Translations under genes and position numbers: made by a program | Part shown: one piece after another, positions 46,548 to 58,637 of the stretch | Position numbering within the stretch: the stretch's first letter is position 1 | How the letters are laid out: each line of letters starts with the position of its first letter | Source of the DNA: Byssochlamys sp. IMV 00236 | Lineage: Eukaryota; Ascomycota; Eurotiomycetes; Eurotiales; Thermoascaceae | Assembly (NCBI GenBank): GCA_001931875.2 | Contig: MSJH02000828.1 | Location: forward strand, 88,374 to 152,373 | DNA length: 64,000 nt | Direction of reading: 5' to 3' | The notes under the pieces: model-generated | The model's input: the letters and a program-made list of their open reading frames with translations, nothing else | What the model was told of the DNA's origin: nothing | Database searches by the model: none

Positions 46548-49323
46548 ATGTTTTCATCTGCGCTAAAGTCGTTCACTTCCAACATCTCATCTAATTATCA
46601 GATCTCTCCAACTGCAACCCTGGTCTCTGGCCCGTGGAAAGTCTACGACGGAAAGAAAAAGTCCACGGGGAATGCTGCATCTATCTTTGTTTTTGAGCGG
46701 AAATCGCTCGACTCTCGATCCAGTGGGTTTGGCAATCGCTCCAGCAATTCCTCAACAAAGAAATTGCATGATGAAGTAGTAGAGCGTCTGAAGCGGGAAG
46801 CTAGCACTTTGTCGCGCTTGCGGCATCCTTCAATTCTTCAGGTATTGGAGCCCGTGGAAGAGACGCGAAATGGGGGTCTGATGTTTGCGACGGAGCCCGT
46901 CACTGCCTCGCTGTCTGGCATCTTGCAGGAGAAGGACAGAGAGAGCCGTTATGCAGCAGGGGCTAACGGGGCGGGAACTGGAGGAGATGTTGAGATGGAT
47001 GAGCTTGAAATCCAGAAGGGTCTTCTTCAGATTGCAAAGGGATTGGAATTCCTACATGAATCTGCCGGTCTCGTACACGGAAATCTCAACCCCCAAGCCA
47101 TCTTCATCAATGCAAAGTCTGATTGGAAGATTGCTGGTCTTGCATTTGCCGGACCTGCCGATTCCTCTGAGACGCCGTCCTCTGTGCCACCGCTGGCTCT
47201 CTCTGAGATATTATATCACGATCCACGGCTACCCAATTCAGTTCAACTCGACCTCGACTATACCTCTCCTGACTTTGTGATGGACTCCCATGTCACTCCT
47301 TCCGCCGATTTGTTTTCCCTTGGTCTGGTCATTGTCTCTATCTATAATTCCCCGCATGTGTCCCCGCTTCAGACGCATTCGAACCTGAATACATACAAAA
47401 AATTGCTCAGCTCCCCTTCAAGTACACCTACTAAGAGCAACGGATTTCTCAGCTCGAAACCATTGCCTGATGATCTTGCTTCTCACGTGCTGCCCAGGTT
47501 GATAACACGACGGCCTGCTCAGCGTATGAATGCTCGGGAATTCCAGCAATCACAATACTTCGACAATGTTCTGGTGTCAACTATTCGGTTTCTGGAATCA
47601 TGGCCGACAAAAACGCCGAACGAAAAGTCTCAGTTTTTGCGTGGGCTTCAGCGTGTACTAGCCGGGTTTCCAACGTCAGTATTGGAGAGGAAGGTTCTAG
47701 GGATACTACTGGAGGAGACGAAGGACCGTGAACTTTTATCGCTCATTTTGCAAAATATTTTTAAGATTATTGAAAGGTCGCCGAACAGTCGTAAGATATT
47801 TCCTGAAAGGGTGATCCCACGACTGAAAGAGATATTCCTAGCCAGCGGAAACAAGGCTGCAACTCGGGAACGGGACACGAACAAAGAGGCCGGTCTCATG
47901 GCGGTACTTGAAAATATGAACGTCATTGCAGAGAATTGTTCTGGCAGGGAGTTTAAAGAAGGTTCGAATCGATGGGAAATTATCCAGTGTGAACAAAACT
48001 GACTCTGAAGCAGATGTGTTGCCGCTTATTCGACTTGGAATGGAGTCCCCAACTCATGCACTTGTCGACGCTGCCATGAAGTGTTTATCGGTGATACTTC
48101 CTGTTCTCGACTTTTCCACCGTCAAGAATGAAGTTTTTCCGCCAATTGCAAGTACATTCAGTAAAACGGCCAGTCTTGCTATCAAAGTCCGTGGCTTGGA
48201 AGCTTTCGTGGTGTTGTGTGGCGGATCTATCAAAAGCCCTTCGATCCCCGAAGACGATCTATCTGGAGTCGTACAAAGTGGCAAGTCCAAAAAGACGACA
48301 TCTTCAATCTTGGACAAATACACTGTCCAAGAAAAGCTTGTGCCCCTCCTTAGGGCAATCAAAACGAAAGAACCAGCTGTAATGATGGCAGCGCTGAAAG
48401 TGTTCCGCGAGGTCGGTAAAATCGCCGACACAGATTTCCTTGCCTTGGAAGTTCTTCCCGTGCTTTGGAACTTTAGTCTGGGGCCCCTCCTCAATCTGAA
48501 GCAGTTTGAAGAGTACATGGCAGTTATCAAATCATTGTCCGCCAAGATTGAACACGAGCAAACGAAGAAATTGCAGGAACTGTCTTCCACTAACGGATCA
48601 GACCTTAGAAATGGGTCCAGGAATAATTCTGCGGTTTCCGGGCTAAGCGGTCATTCAGCTGTTGACGAAACCAATGATAGCTTTGAAAGACTCGTTCTCG
48701 GGAAATCTGGCACGTCTAATGCTGCCAGCAACGATCTGTGGGAAGATTGGAGCTCACAACCTTCGGCCGTAACGAAGACGTCCACTCAACCGTCTACACC
48801 AACGTTCGCTTGGTCGTCGAACGCGAAAGGGACCACAAGCCTGGCGAACAATCAGTCGTCAATAGGACACGTGGGCATTCCCTCTCGTACGATCACCCCT
48901 GACTTGAATATGAGCGCCTTTCCATCTCTTGAACCCGCAAAGAGGCATACAGCGTCTTCTGTTGCGTCCCTGTCCACGGGACAATCACCAAGCTCGATGT
49001 CGAACTTGGGAAGCTTCGCAAGGACAGCGTCTAGCTCTTCCATACCCACTGCAGGAGGGACAGGGATGCAATCTAATTACTCAGCATTCACTATTCCTCC
49101 GCCTCCTTCGACAACGATACAAACAACAACGACGACAACGACACCACGGCAGTCCCAGACCATGTCTATACCGACACCACAAAACACGACTAGCTTTGGG
49201 TCAACCCAGAACCCGTGGGCGAATCTGTCAAGTCCCAACGCGTTATCCAACAATTCTGGCTCGTTTTCTGCAGGACAGCAGCAGCAGAAACAAGGTCTGG
49301 ATAAATATGAAAGTCTTTTGTGA
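46548..49323 (+). CDS. SCY1/SCYL2-like pseudokinase
   Basis: Two exons (46548-47961 and 48014-49323) give 907 residues; the join restores EFKEDVLPLIRLGMESPTHA. The opening MFSSALKSFTSNISSNYQIS and GPWKVYDGKKKSTG are typical of the SCYL2-like group. The kinase-like domain (about 30-330) lacks the catalytic residues: the HRD site reads VHGNLNP and the DFG site reads IAGLAF. After it come alpha-helical HEAT-like repeats (about 340-650) and a Ser/Thr/Gln-rich tail ending QGLDKYESLL. SCYL2 proteins bind clathrin and act in trafficking between the trans-Golgi and endosomes. The low-complexity tail holds a NPWANL motif, which may bind adaptor ear domains. Confidence 0.9.
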
Positions 49324-49851
49324 CCCAGGCTACCCTAGATTTTGTTCTCTTGGCGGGTATGCGGCATTGAGACTCGAAAACTGCAAGCTTCTTTGTGCAG
49401 AAATTCCTTGATGCCAGCTGCGTGAGGGTTCTTTGATGATCTACGAAATATCAATTCTTGGATTAGGCTCTACAAGGCTTGCCTCCATGTTGTATGAGTT
49501 ATTCCTGTTCCATTGACGTTTTAGTTGTTAGAAGATACCATTCCTGCAGCTAGAAGCAAATATCTCTGAGGTCAACAGTTGAGACTTCTTGTACAATCAT
49601 ATCATATCGGCGTGTAATAAGTATTAGTCTATATTAACAGGACGAGAGCTTGTCCACGTGTGTAGAGTAACTAGCTAGTTAGTTAACTTGGTAGGTACTA
49701 GGTAGTGTACTTAGTATCGGCGTACAATGCGGGGAAGCTGTCCGCCTTCCGGCAGTTTCACTCCAATTAATGCCAGGCTGCACCGCAATCGGGCTTCCGT
49801 TACAGTAGGCGGTGCAGCAACCCCTCTCTCTCTCTCTCTCGATCAACTGCT
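49324..49851. other. Intergenic between SCYL2-like and DPP III genes
   Basis: No gene seen. A (TC)n tract at about 49826-49840 lies in the probable 5' UTR of the peptidase gene, and TAG/TTA-rich sequence at 49.66-49.71 kb resembles motifs in the gene-sparse island. Confidence 0.55.
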
Positions 49852-52361
49852 ATGGTCCCTCTGAGAAGCTTATCCAGAGCTGCTGGACATGTCCACCATC
49901 TAGCTCTGCCCCGACCTTCATCTTTCCCCATCGTTCATCGCGTGCAGCTATTGCAGCAGCATCTCAGACAGTCCAGCTCGACGAGCGCCAGTACGACCAA
50001 CAACTCTCTTGATTCGTTCACCCCGCTTGGGTCGCGGAGAGTATCGATGGATGCCAAAGCAAAGCAACAATATCTCGCGGATTCTCCGCCGACGGTGGTG
50101 AGGCTAGAAATCAAGCCGCACTGGGAGAAATTGAAGAGTGAAAGGTCAAGAAAATACGCGCACTTCCTGAGCAGGTCAGTATTGTTGCCCTCATTTCGTA
50201 TCCCTATCTTCTGGATTTTCATTCTCTTGATTCGGTTGCGATGCTTCTTTTCAAACCAAGTTGCTGACGTGTTCCGATTGGACTCGCAGAGCTGCATTCG
50301 AAGGAACACGCGTGACTTTGCGACAGGTCTCACCCGAATCAGAGCCGATATACGACCTGATCATCTCTCTCTATCACGCTAGCAAGGGTAACTGGTCAGA
50401 TCTCGCTCAGAAGACAAATGTTAGCCAGGAGGATCTGCGTTTCTTCCTCGAGTATGCTGCCCAATTCCTGGGCAACTGCGGCAATTATAAAGGCTTTGGT
50501 GACTCGAAGATCGTTCCGAGAATCTCGCCAGCTGCTCTGAAGGCACTGGCTTCCGCTAGTCCTGAAGCAACGGCAGCTTGGGAGAAGGCGAACACTTCTG
50601 GAGGTGGCATTTACGAGACTGATGATCCGGCTCTGATGCATCTGGGTTACCCAGAGAGCAAGCATATGACCACGTATTATCCTGATTCTCCGTCGATCAC
50701 GAAGGATGAGATCACTGCGATTGGAGACTTCCTGGAGAAGAAGGGTCTCCCGTTGGAGAATACGAGACTTAGGAAGACCAATAATGGAGACTTTGAACTG
50801 TTGATCGCATCTGCTATGCCCTCGCCTCCGGCACAGGACAGGGACCTGGGAGATGATGCCCACTGGCAATTGGAGGGCAAGCTTCAGGGGAAGAAGCTCA
50901 CTCTTGTTTTCGGTGACTATTCCGAGGAGATGGCAAGAATTGCCAACAGCATAGAGCAAGCCGCTCTCAATGCTGAGACCGACAGGCAGAAGAAAATGCT
51001 CGAACAATATGCTAAATCTTTCAAGACCGGTTCCATCGAGGCCTTTAAGGAAAGCCAAAGGATCTGGGTCAAAGACCAGGGCCCTGAGATCGAGACCAAT
51101 ATTGGTTTCGTGGAAACTTACAGAGATCCTCATGGGGTAAGAGGAGAGTGGGAGGGGTTCGTCGCCATGGTATGTCACTAAGTCTAGGATGACGATGTTT
51201 TTTACTCTTTTTTTTTATTGTCTTCATGGATACTAACGGTTCTAGGTCAATGTTGAACGGACGGAAGCGTTTGGAAAATTGGTATCCAGTGCCGAGGATA
51301 TGATCCCCAAGCTGCCCTGGGGCAAGGACTTTGAGAAGGACAAGTTCCTCAGCCCAGACTTTACTTCTCTGGAAGTATTAAGCTTTGCTGGCAGTGGGAT
51401 ACCTGCCGGTATCAATCTGCCGAACTACGATGATATCCGTCAGAATCTGGGTTTCAAAAACGTCTCCCTCGGAAACGTGCTCAGTGCCAAAGCTCCAAAC
51501 GAGCCGGTTCCTTTTATTCCTGAGAAGGATCTTGAAGTATATCGTAACTTCCGTGACCCGGCATTCGAAGTCCAGGTGGGAATCCATGAGCTCCTCGGAC
51601 ATGGTACGGGCAAGTTGCTGCAGGAAACGGCACCAGGAGAGTATAACTTCGATGTGTCCAACCCACCTATCAGCCCGGTCACCAATAAGCCTATTTCGAC
51701 GTGGTACAAGCCAGGACAGACGTGGAGCTCTGTTTTCGGTCCCATTGCGTCCTCTTATGAAGAGTGTCGTGCAGAGTGTGTGGCTATGGCCTTGAGCTGT
51801 GACTTCAGCATCTTGAAGATTTTCGGTTTCGGAGATGGTAAAGAGGACCTGTCCAATGAAGCTGGTGACGTCCTGTTTGCGGCTTACTTGCAGATGGCCC
51901 GCGCTGGTGTTGTCGCCCTGGAGTTCTGGGATCCTAAGAGCCGAAAATGGGGCCAGGCCCATATGCAGGCCCGTTACAGTATCCTACGAACGTTCCTCGA
52001 TGCCGGGGACGATTTCGTAAAGCTCGTCTATACTAAGGACGATCTCTCAGACCTTGAGATTCACCTGGACCGCTCCAAGATTCTCACACACGGACGGCCT
52101 GCGGTGGAGAAATACCTGCAGAAGCTGCATGTGTACAAGAGTACTGCTGACTTCGAAGCAGGCAAGAAGTTGTATGATGAGATCACTCATGTGGACGACT
52201 GGTGGGGAACCAAAGTCCGGGAGGTCGTCCTGCAGAAGAAGATCCCCCGCAAAGTCTTTGTTCAGGCTAACACGGTCTTGGAAGGGGATAAGGTAGTCCT
52301 GAAAGAATACGAGCCTACGCTCGAGGGCCTGATCCAGAGTTACGCAGAGCGTAATGTCTAG
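49852..52361 (+). CDS. dpp3: Dipeptidyl peptidase III (M49 zinc peptidase)
   Basis: Three exons (49852-50174, 50290-51169, 51246-52361) give 772 residues. The zinc site HELLGH is at about 515-520, the HExxGH form unique to M49. The second glutamate lies in EECRAE at about 573-578. The enzyme removes dipeptides from the N-terminus of short peptides, mainly in the cytosol. The first 65 residues before the second ATG (50047, MDAKAKQQYLADSPP) are rich in Arg, Ser, Leu and His with few acidic residues, like a mitochondrial presequence. Start at 50047 gives about 707 residues, close to the usual family length. Both starts may be used. The gene's ends are clean and no shift is needed. Confidence 0.94.
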
Positions 52362-53078
52362 GGCCTATACGCTAGTCTCGCTTTGTCCGAAGACTTAGGG
52401 AAGAACCATAGAATAAATATAAGACTATTGATAAACAGTAAGGAGAAATCCTTATGATTTCATTGTTGAAATCAGGTCTTGCCGTATGTAAAAGATATCA
52501 TAGGAAAACAGGTCGTCTTAGTTGACCTAAAGGTTAATTAAAGCTTGGTTTTCCTGCTTTATGTGCATCTACAGCTCCATGCCCGCTGCGAACAAGAAAC
52601 GTAGCAACCTGTTCAGATTATCAATGCAGTATACCATAGATATATCCTCGTCTACAGTGAGTACTTGCTATTTTTTCAGCCGAGGAAGCGCAACGAGGGA
52701 CCACCACTCCATCTAATGCAAGTAACAGCACCGAGCGTAGCATTGGAGCACAGGGCCCGAGGCGGAGTACTTAGCTAGACCACCTTAAGACGCCCGCGAC
52801 CTCACCACCACTGCACATCGCTCTCCATCACGCCAACCTCCGTCCCCAGACTTCACCCCTTCTCCGCGAGCTTTACTGGACCTGCCAGCATTCCACAGAT
52901 GTTTTCCTGATCGCTATACGTCCACCTTCTGCAACTTCGAGCGAGCTATCGACAGTGGGACCGCCCCTGATCACATGCGTTACATGACCCAGCACCTCTG
53001 CGATCTCCATACTGCGATCGTTACAGCGTCAATCATTGTCGATCTGGTGGAAGCTCAGTATTGCTGCCAGACTCTCGC
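52362..53078. other. Intergenic, 3' flank of dpp3 and promoter of Whi2-like gene
   Basis: No gene recognised in these 717 bp. Sequence from 52.8 kb is more GC-rich and may be transcribed as leader of the next gene. Confidence 0.5.
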
Positions 53079-54758
53079 ATGACCGCTCTCCTAGAGTACA
53101 TCCATCCCCTTACCGACCTTCGATCCAATAACTAGTATTCGCCTTGTCGGATCCACGCAGTCCTCACGGCTCGCCTGCCACGGCGCGGCCACCTCCTCCG
53201 ATCGACTCCATTGAGGAGGACGCTTCCTATACAGATCCACCGCTAGACTCACCAGACTCGCGACCCTCATCTTCGAAAGCGGCGTCTCCTGGTCCACCTC
53301 CGTTCTCCTCTCTGTACTCGACTCACGACTCGGATATCGACTGCTTCGACGCCGTTACAGCGGAATACCCCTCAGCGTCTATCTCAGCAACTGCACCAGC
53401 GCCTCCGTTTGAAGAACTCCCAGAGGGTTCACCTGCATCGCCAGTCGTTGCTGACACCAAAGCAGCCCTATCTGCGGGTAAAGAAAGGACAAAGGAATCG
53501 TCAGGGAAGTCGGAGGAGGCAGAGCCACCACCACCCTATACAGAAGGATCCAGTCCGATCGAATCATTTACGTACGTCATGGCAGCCGCTGGAGGTGCCG
53601 CGAGCATCATCACCCAGGTGCAACAGGGAGGGCCACCGATCAACACTCTTGGGGGTATGAAGGATCCAAATCATCTGGTTATTGTTCGTACTAATAGGCT
53701 GTTCTGGTAGATATCAGTGCCGATGAGCATATCACACTGGACCTTCGGTAAATCCATTGTACCATCGCAAATGCCTTCTACATAGACTTACCGGGATTTT
53801 AGAGGAACCCGCTTCACACTCTCCCGAGATGAGTTATTAACGCTCCCCGAGTTTGTCCTGTTGTCTCTTTTCCCGAACGGTCTACTTCCGGACGGCCACA
53901 TGGGCACTTTCCATGAAGGCGACATATACCCGGTTGATGTAAGTTATCCGCTTGGGATCTACAGGATATCTTTTCGATAATTTTGAGCGTGCTCCTCTGA
54001 CCTTTATTTTAGTATGACCCCGCATCCCTCCAGTATATGCTGGACTTCTTCCGTTCGGTGGCACAATCGATTCCATCATCATCCCCTTCTCCGAACATGT
54101 CGCCGGACTTGGATGCGTCGATGGACTCGATGCAGGGTTCTGCGAGAGATATGCTTCAGGACAGAGCCGGTATCATCGTGCTTCGTGAAGACCTTGATTT
54201 CTACGTTATCCCTCCGCGACCGGAAATTGACCACCCGGAGATGATCGAGGTCAAGCGTGCTGCAGCCAAGATCCTGTTGAAACAGGACGGAATCTTTTCT
54301 GGTCTGAGGAAAAGTGATGAGGCTGGCAGCACTGAGCAACATCTCATCGAAATGTTGACTGCGGGGTGAGTTGCTTGCGAAGGCTTGAATTAGTTCATTT
54401 CTGATTATCTAACTCGTGGTAGTGGCTTTAATCATGAAGATCGCTGGGGTCATCGAGCTGGCGAACCCAACAAAGCGGTCATCTGCAGTCTTGCACTGGC
54501 CAAGCTCAGGACTGACATCAAAGGTGACCTGGCTAACAATAACACCCTGGGAATGGCTCAGAAGCTTCTCCTATTCTGGCGGAAGCCAGCCAGACGATGC
54601 TGGTGGGAGGGAGTGGAGCTAGAGGGCGTTGAAGGTATCGAGGGCAAGTTGAAGGTGTGGATTCGGAGAGTATGGACGCTCGAAATGGTATGTCTTCTTT
54701 TGCTATCTTGCCGTTCCTGTGCTAATGTCATTTACAGAGCGTTATTGGACTGCGGTAA
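53079..54758 (+). CDS. Whi2-like BTB/POZ-fold protein, 5' end uncertain
   Basis: Seven exons are modelled (53079-53095, 53161-53654, 53711-53747, 53803-53938, 54013-54365, 54423-54687, 54738-54758), giving 440 residues. A Pro/Ser-rich N-terminal third is disordered. The core spliced across exons 3-5 reads ITLDLRGTRFTLSRDELLTL, then LPEFVLLSLFPNGLLPDGHM and YDPASLQYMLDFFRSVAQSI, a BTB-type block that I associate with fungal Whi2-like proteins. The C-terminal region includes LLLFWRKPARRCWWEGVELE and ends in SVIGLR. Whi2 in yeast works with Psr phosphatases in stress response, growth arrest and TORC1 control. The first exon is weakly supported. The frame of exon 2 is open back to 53132 without an ATG. 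Confidence 0.7.
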
Positions 54759-55593
54759 CACTGGTCTTGGGTCTTCTTTTTTCTTCTTCTTCTTCTTCTA
54801 TTGCGCATCTTTTTCTTTGGAATCCCCTTGTAATTATACCACTGAGACAGCGATTCCGTGCCTTTTCTGGTTTCTATCTATCTTCACAGAGTTTGAAGAT
54901 ATACTTTCTTCTCTCTTCCCCTTCGGGCCTTTGCAGTGCCCGAGTAAGCATCTAACGGCAGCAAAGAAAGGCGTCATGGTAAGTATGGATGCGTCACTTC
55001 TAGCTTCAGTTGGCAAAAACATAGTATTAATACTACCTACCTAGTTGGATTTCTTATGTAGGGTTGCTTGATTATTGGTTTGGCCCACACTATTAGCATT
55101 ACACCTTTTGGAAAATTCTTTCTTTTATCTCCTAAGGAAGAAATCATCAAACATACATTCATATTGGAAAAACCTCTTCTGCACTTGAGGAACTGAGTAT
55201 TTATTGCACCTTTCGCATTCTCTCTGGCATACCGCATGTCACGTGATGCTACTGCGTAGGCGCGCGACAATCGCAGAGAAAACGCGGCGGACGAGGAAAC
55301 CCCCAAAGAGCAGCTAAGTAGGCCGAGCTAGACCACTGTGAAGCCCATTCTACACACCATTTAGCGCGACCTCCAACGCCATATTCCTGCATTTCCGCTC
55401 TATCAGCTGGATCTCTAAGGTTGCCCGGGTATATTAACGATTACAAAACATTTGCGCCCTCGCAATCGTCTCCGCCACGACCCAAGCTTCGCCCTTCCGC
55501 ATCTACTGAAGCTTCTGGCGCCTCGTTCCGATCGCAACAGTTCGTCAATCTTTTCAACAAGGTCATGTGCGAGAGAGGCTGATCGAAGCGCCT
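54759..55593. other. Intergenic, sfh1 promoter and leader with short uORF
   Basis: No separate gene is supported. A TTC-repeat/T-rich tract lies at 54776-54800. Just upstream of sfh1, an ATG at 55565 opens a five-codon frame (MCERG) that stops at 55582, a uORF 11 nt before the main start. A start-less frame through 55320-55580 reads protein-like but has no ATG. Confidence 0.5.
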
Positions 55594-57464
55594 ATGATGT
55601 CGCCGGTTCGAGGTTATATCAGCTCATATCCGCCGCGAGTGCGCCAATATGGGAATGCGCTGCTCACGCCCGTGATCCCTCCAACGCAAGCGGCTCCGTC
55701 ACGAACAACGAAACGTGGCACAACTGCTATCAACTATGCGGAGGATGGCTTCGATGATGATGATTTCGACGATAGCGATGGTCACCGGAGACCTACAGGT
55801 CTCAGAAGTCTGCGCCGCGACGAGTCGAGCATGGACAAGGTTCCCTTGAGCGAAAAGGTGGGGAAAGAAGTCCATGCTCCTGTTCAGGTGCAAGGAATCT
55901 TCAGAGATTGGATGATCAAGAGGATGTTGAGACCAGCGTATGTTCTATTCCGTCCTTGAATTGGGCTTTTTGGCTTGCGCAGCTCGTTCTTTCTAACACT
56001 TTTTTTTTTTCTTTGCGTCTTTCCAGATGTGCAGACCAGTTGCAGATTCAAGCGCAGCTGCCTCTAACCCTCATTCCCATCCGTATCGATCTCGAAGTCC
56101 CAGCGCATCAGCCACTAGAACCTTTCCCACTACCCCGCGGAATCATTGAACCGGGCATCAACCCGACCCTCCCAGGTTACAGAAGACCAGAGCCAGCTCC
56201 GGCATACCGGATAAAGGACACCTTCTTGTGGAACCTTCACGAGGCTCTTGCGACGCCGGAGGAGTTCGCGACTGGATTCGTTCGCGATTTGGATCTGCCC
56301 AATCCTCCAGCGATGACCGCAGCGATTAGCACTCAGATCCGACAGCAGCTAGAGGAGTACGCAGGTGTTGCGCTGCATCCTCTGTTCCAAAGTACACCGG
56401 GAAACAAGCCAGCAGATGCTGCTGCTCCTTCCAGGGACGTATCTGTGACCGCAGTTCAGGGCGATTCGAACCGACCTAATGGCGTGACGAAGGAGGCGCT
56501 TATCAATGACAGCGTACTGAATCCGGACGATGCGTACAGATGCGTAATCAACCTCAACATCAATCTTCAAAACAGGCTATACACAGACAAGTTCGAGTGG
56601 TCCCTACTTCATCCTCCGGGCATGGCGGAAGATTTCGCGAAAGTGACCTGTGCTGATCTTGGTTTGGGTGGAGAATGGGTTTCCGCCATATCACATGGGA
56701 TCTACGAAGCTGTGCTCAAATTGAAGAAGGAAGTGTGCGAGAGTGGAGGTCTCATCAGCGGAGTAGGTGGCTATGGCAACGAGATTGACAACCAGGCCGC
56801 GAACGGAGCTGAAGCCGGATGGCGCTATGATCCTGATGGCCTGGGAGATGAGTGGGAGCCCAAGGTTGAGACTCTGTCCAAAGAAGAGATCGAAAAGCGT
56901 GAAGGCGATAGGGAGCGGCAAATAAGACGTTTGCGGAGAGAAACGGCAAGATTCTCGTCGACCGCTGGTATCACGCCTGACACTTCGAGGCAGATTGGCG
57001 GTGGCTATTTCGACGCCCCTGATCCCGACACACCGCTGGGCAGAGGAGAGAGGAGTAAGCGGAAGAGACGATTCCGCAGTCTCAGTCCGTTAGCAAGAGG
57101 AGGAACACCTGGTGGCCGCGGAACTCCTGATACCAGCAGCGGAGCTGGATACGGCGGTGGTAGTGGTACACTCGCCGACTGGTATGTTTTACAGTGACTC
57201 CGATCTGTTCGTGATTCTAATCAATTTTACAGGGAGCGATCCACCTGGAGATGTACCAACTGCATGGTCTGGGGAACGTCCGTCTGGGCGGTCCGAGATG
57301 GTCCAGCAGGTCCTAGAGTAAGTGAGCCCTTGAAAATGTCCGGGACATTGACTAATTATCGAAAGTCTCTCTGTCATAACTGTGGTCTCCTCTTCGAGCG
57401 AGATAGAACTACGCCGGAGTGGTCAAAAGACTTACATCGTCACGATGTCCCCTTGGTTCGATGA
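55594..57464 (+). CDS. sfh1: SNF5/SMARCB1-family chromatin remodelling subunit (Sfh1-like)
   Basis: Four exons (55594-55937, 56027-57181, 57233-57317, 57366-57464) give 560 residues. The N-terminus carries GYISSYPPRVRQYGNALLTP. The SNF5 domain starts near LTLIPIRIDLEVPAHQ and has two repeats: IKDTFLWNLHEALATPEEFA and RCVINLNINLQNRLYTDKFE followed by WSLLHPPGMAEDFAKVTCAD. The C-terminus has a GATA-type zinc finger spliced from exons 3 and 4: RCTNC, an 18-residue loop, then CHNC, and GLLFERD. Sfh1/Snf5 are core subunits of RSC/SWI-SNF nucleosome remodellers and sit on the nucleosome acidic patch. The zinc finger suggests added DNA or protein binding. A basic KRKRR stretch precedes it. Confidence 0.88.
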
Positions 57465-58637
57465 GCTACGTTCCTTGGACTATGGTATTTTGTTACATGC
57501 CGTGAGGGCTTCCGTTGCTCCAATGCGTGCGTCGCTATTGAGATACGGTCAAATTGTGCTGCGGCACCGATGGTCACTCACAGCTGTTCTACACTTCACT
57601 ACATCTGCCGGGACATGGGTTGCTGTTCAGCTACTTTGATCACGAGAGAGCGCTTTTTGATGTCAGATACCTGGTCGTGATATTCTCCGGAAGTGATGAA
57701 TGGCTACAAATCCACCTAAAATCATTTCATCGGGCATTGAGGCGGTAGATCGGAAAGCAGGGCTTTTTGCTATTTTCTTCTAGTTATTATTGGGCGCAAG
57801 GTCTATGTCTGGGTGACCGATTTATAGTGGGAAGGCGCTTTCTCTTTTTCAATTCCTTCTTCTTGCTATTACCATCCTGTACTGTACAAGGTATCATTTC
57901 CATTGATTCTGATTATTACTTCTTTTTCTTGGTGCTCTTCTGCTTCCTCTGATCGTTGCTTATGCTTTTCTCATGCTGCGGTGGTAGAGAATAAGCAACT
58001 GGACGTACATGAGCCGGTGCCGCCAAAAAAGCGAAATCAATGATGTCCAGGGGTTTGGGGGTTGTTGCTGTGTTTATTTTTCTTTAGTCCATTATTGTGG
58101 TCATGTTCATGGTCCCCATGTGTTTTATTCTAACTAACTAACTCACTAAAAGAGATATCAAGGTCTGAAACCAAGTTTGGGAACGTGGGTTTTGTTTTCT
58201 TGTTTCTTCTAGGTTTAAGAGAGGTGAAGGGAGGAAGGATGTTTCCAGGGGATCCATGCCTTGTTGAAGGGAATCGAGTTATAGATATGGGTAGAGAAAG
58301 GTGTATGGCAGATGTAAATTACCTAACTAGGTAGCTAATGAAGATGTAGGGGCTGAAGTTATAGATTGCACTTCCTTTTATATTCGAACGGGTTTGCGTT
58401 GTAGGTTTTATGGTCTTGGTGATATAGATGTTTATGTGCATTAAGTATATACATTTGACTCTCGTTGCTCGTTCGAAGGAATGAATTCATTTGAACTATC
58501 TAACATTTGTCAATTCGCTCCGGGCGAATGATAATGATATCAGCCGGACATTCCGGTCTTTCCCCCCTGCCCTCCTCCTTCAAAGCACAATCTGGAACGA
58601 TATGATTATACAGAATTTGTACTCATACCAATATGCG
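57465..58637. other. Convergent 3' flanks of sfh1 and the 58638 gene
   Basis: The 1.17 kb between two converging genes contains no gene I can support. T-rich segments near 57.84-57.95 kb and the TTAAC/TAACT motifs at 58.12 and 58.32 kb are the only visible features. Confidence 0.5.

Noticed and set aside
48054..48590. 178-codon minus-strand frame within the SCYL2-like gene
   Set aside because: Antisense shadow of the HEAT-like coding exon.
50396..51178. 260-codon frame antisense to dipeptidyl peptidase III
   Set aside because: Shadow of a well-supported M49 coding exon.
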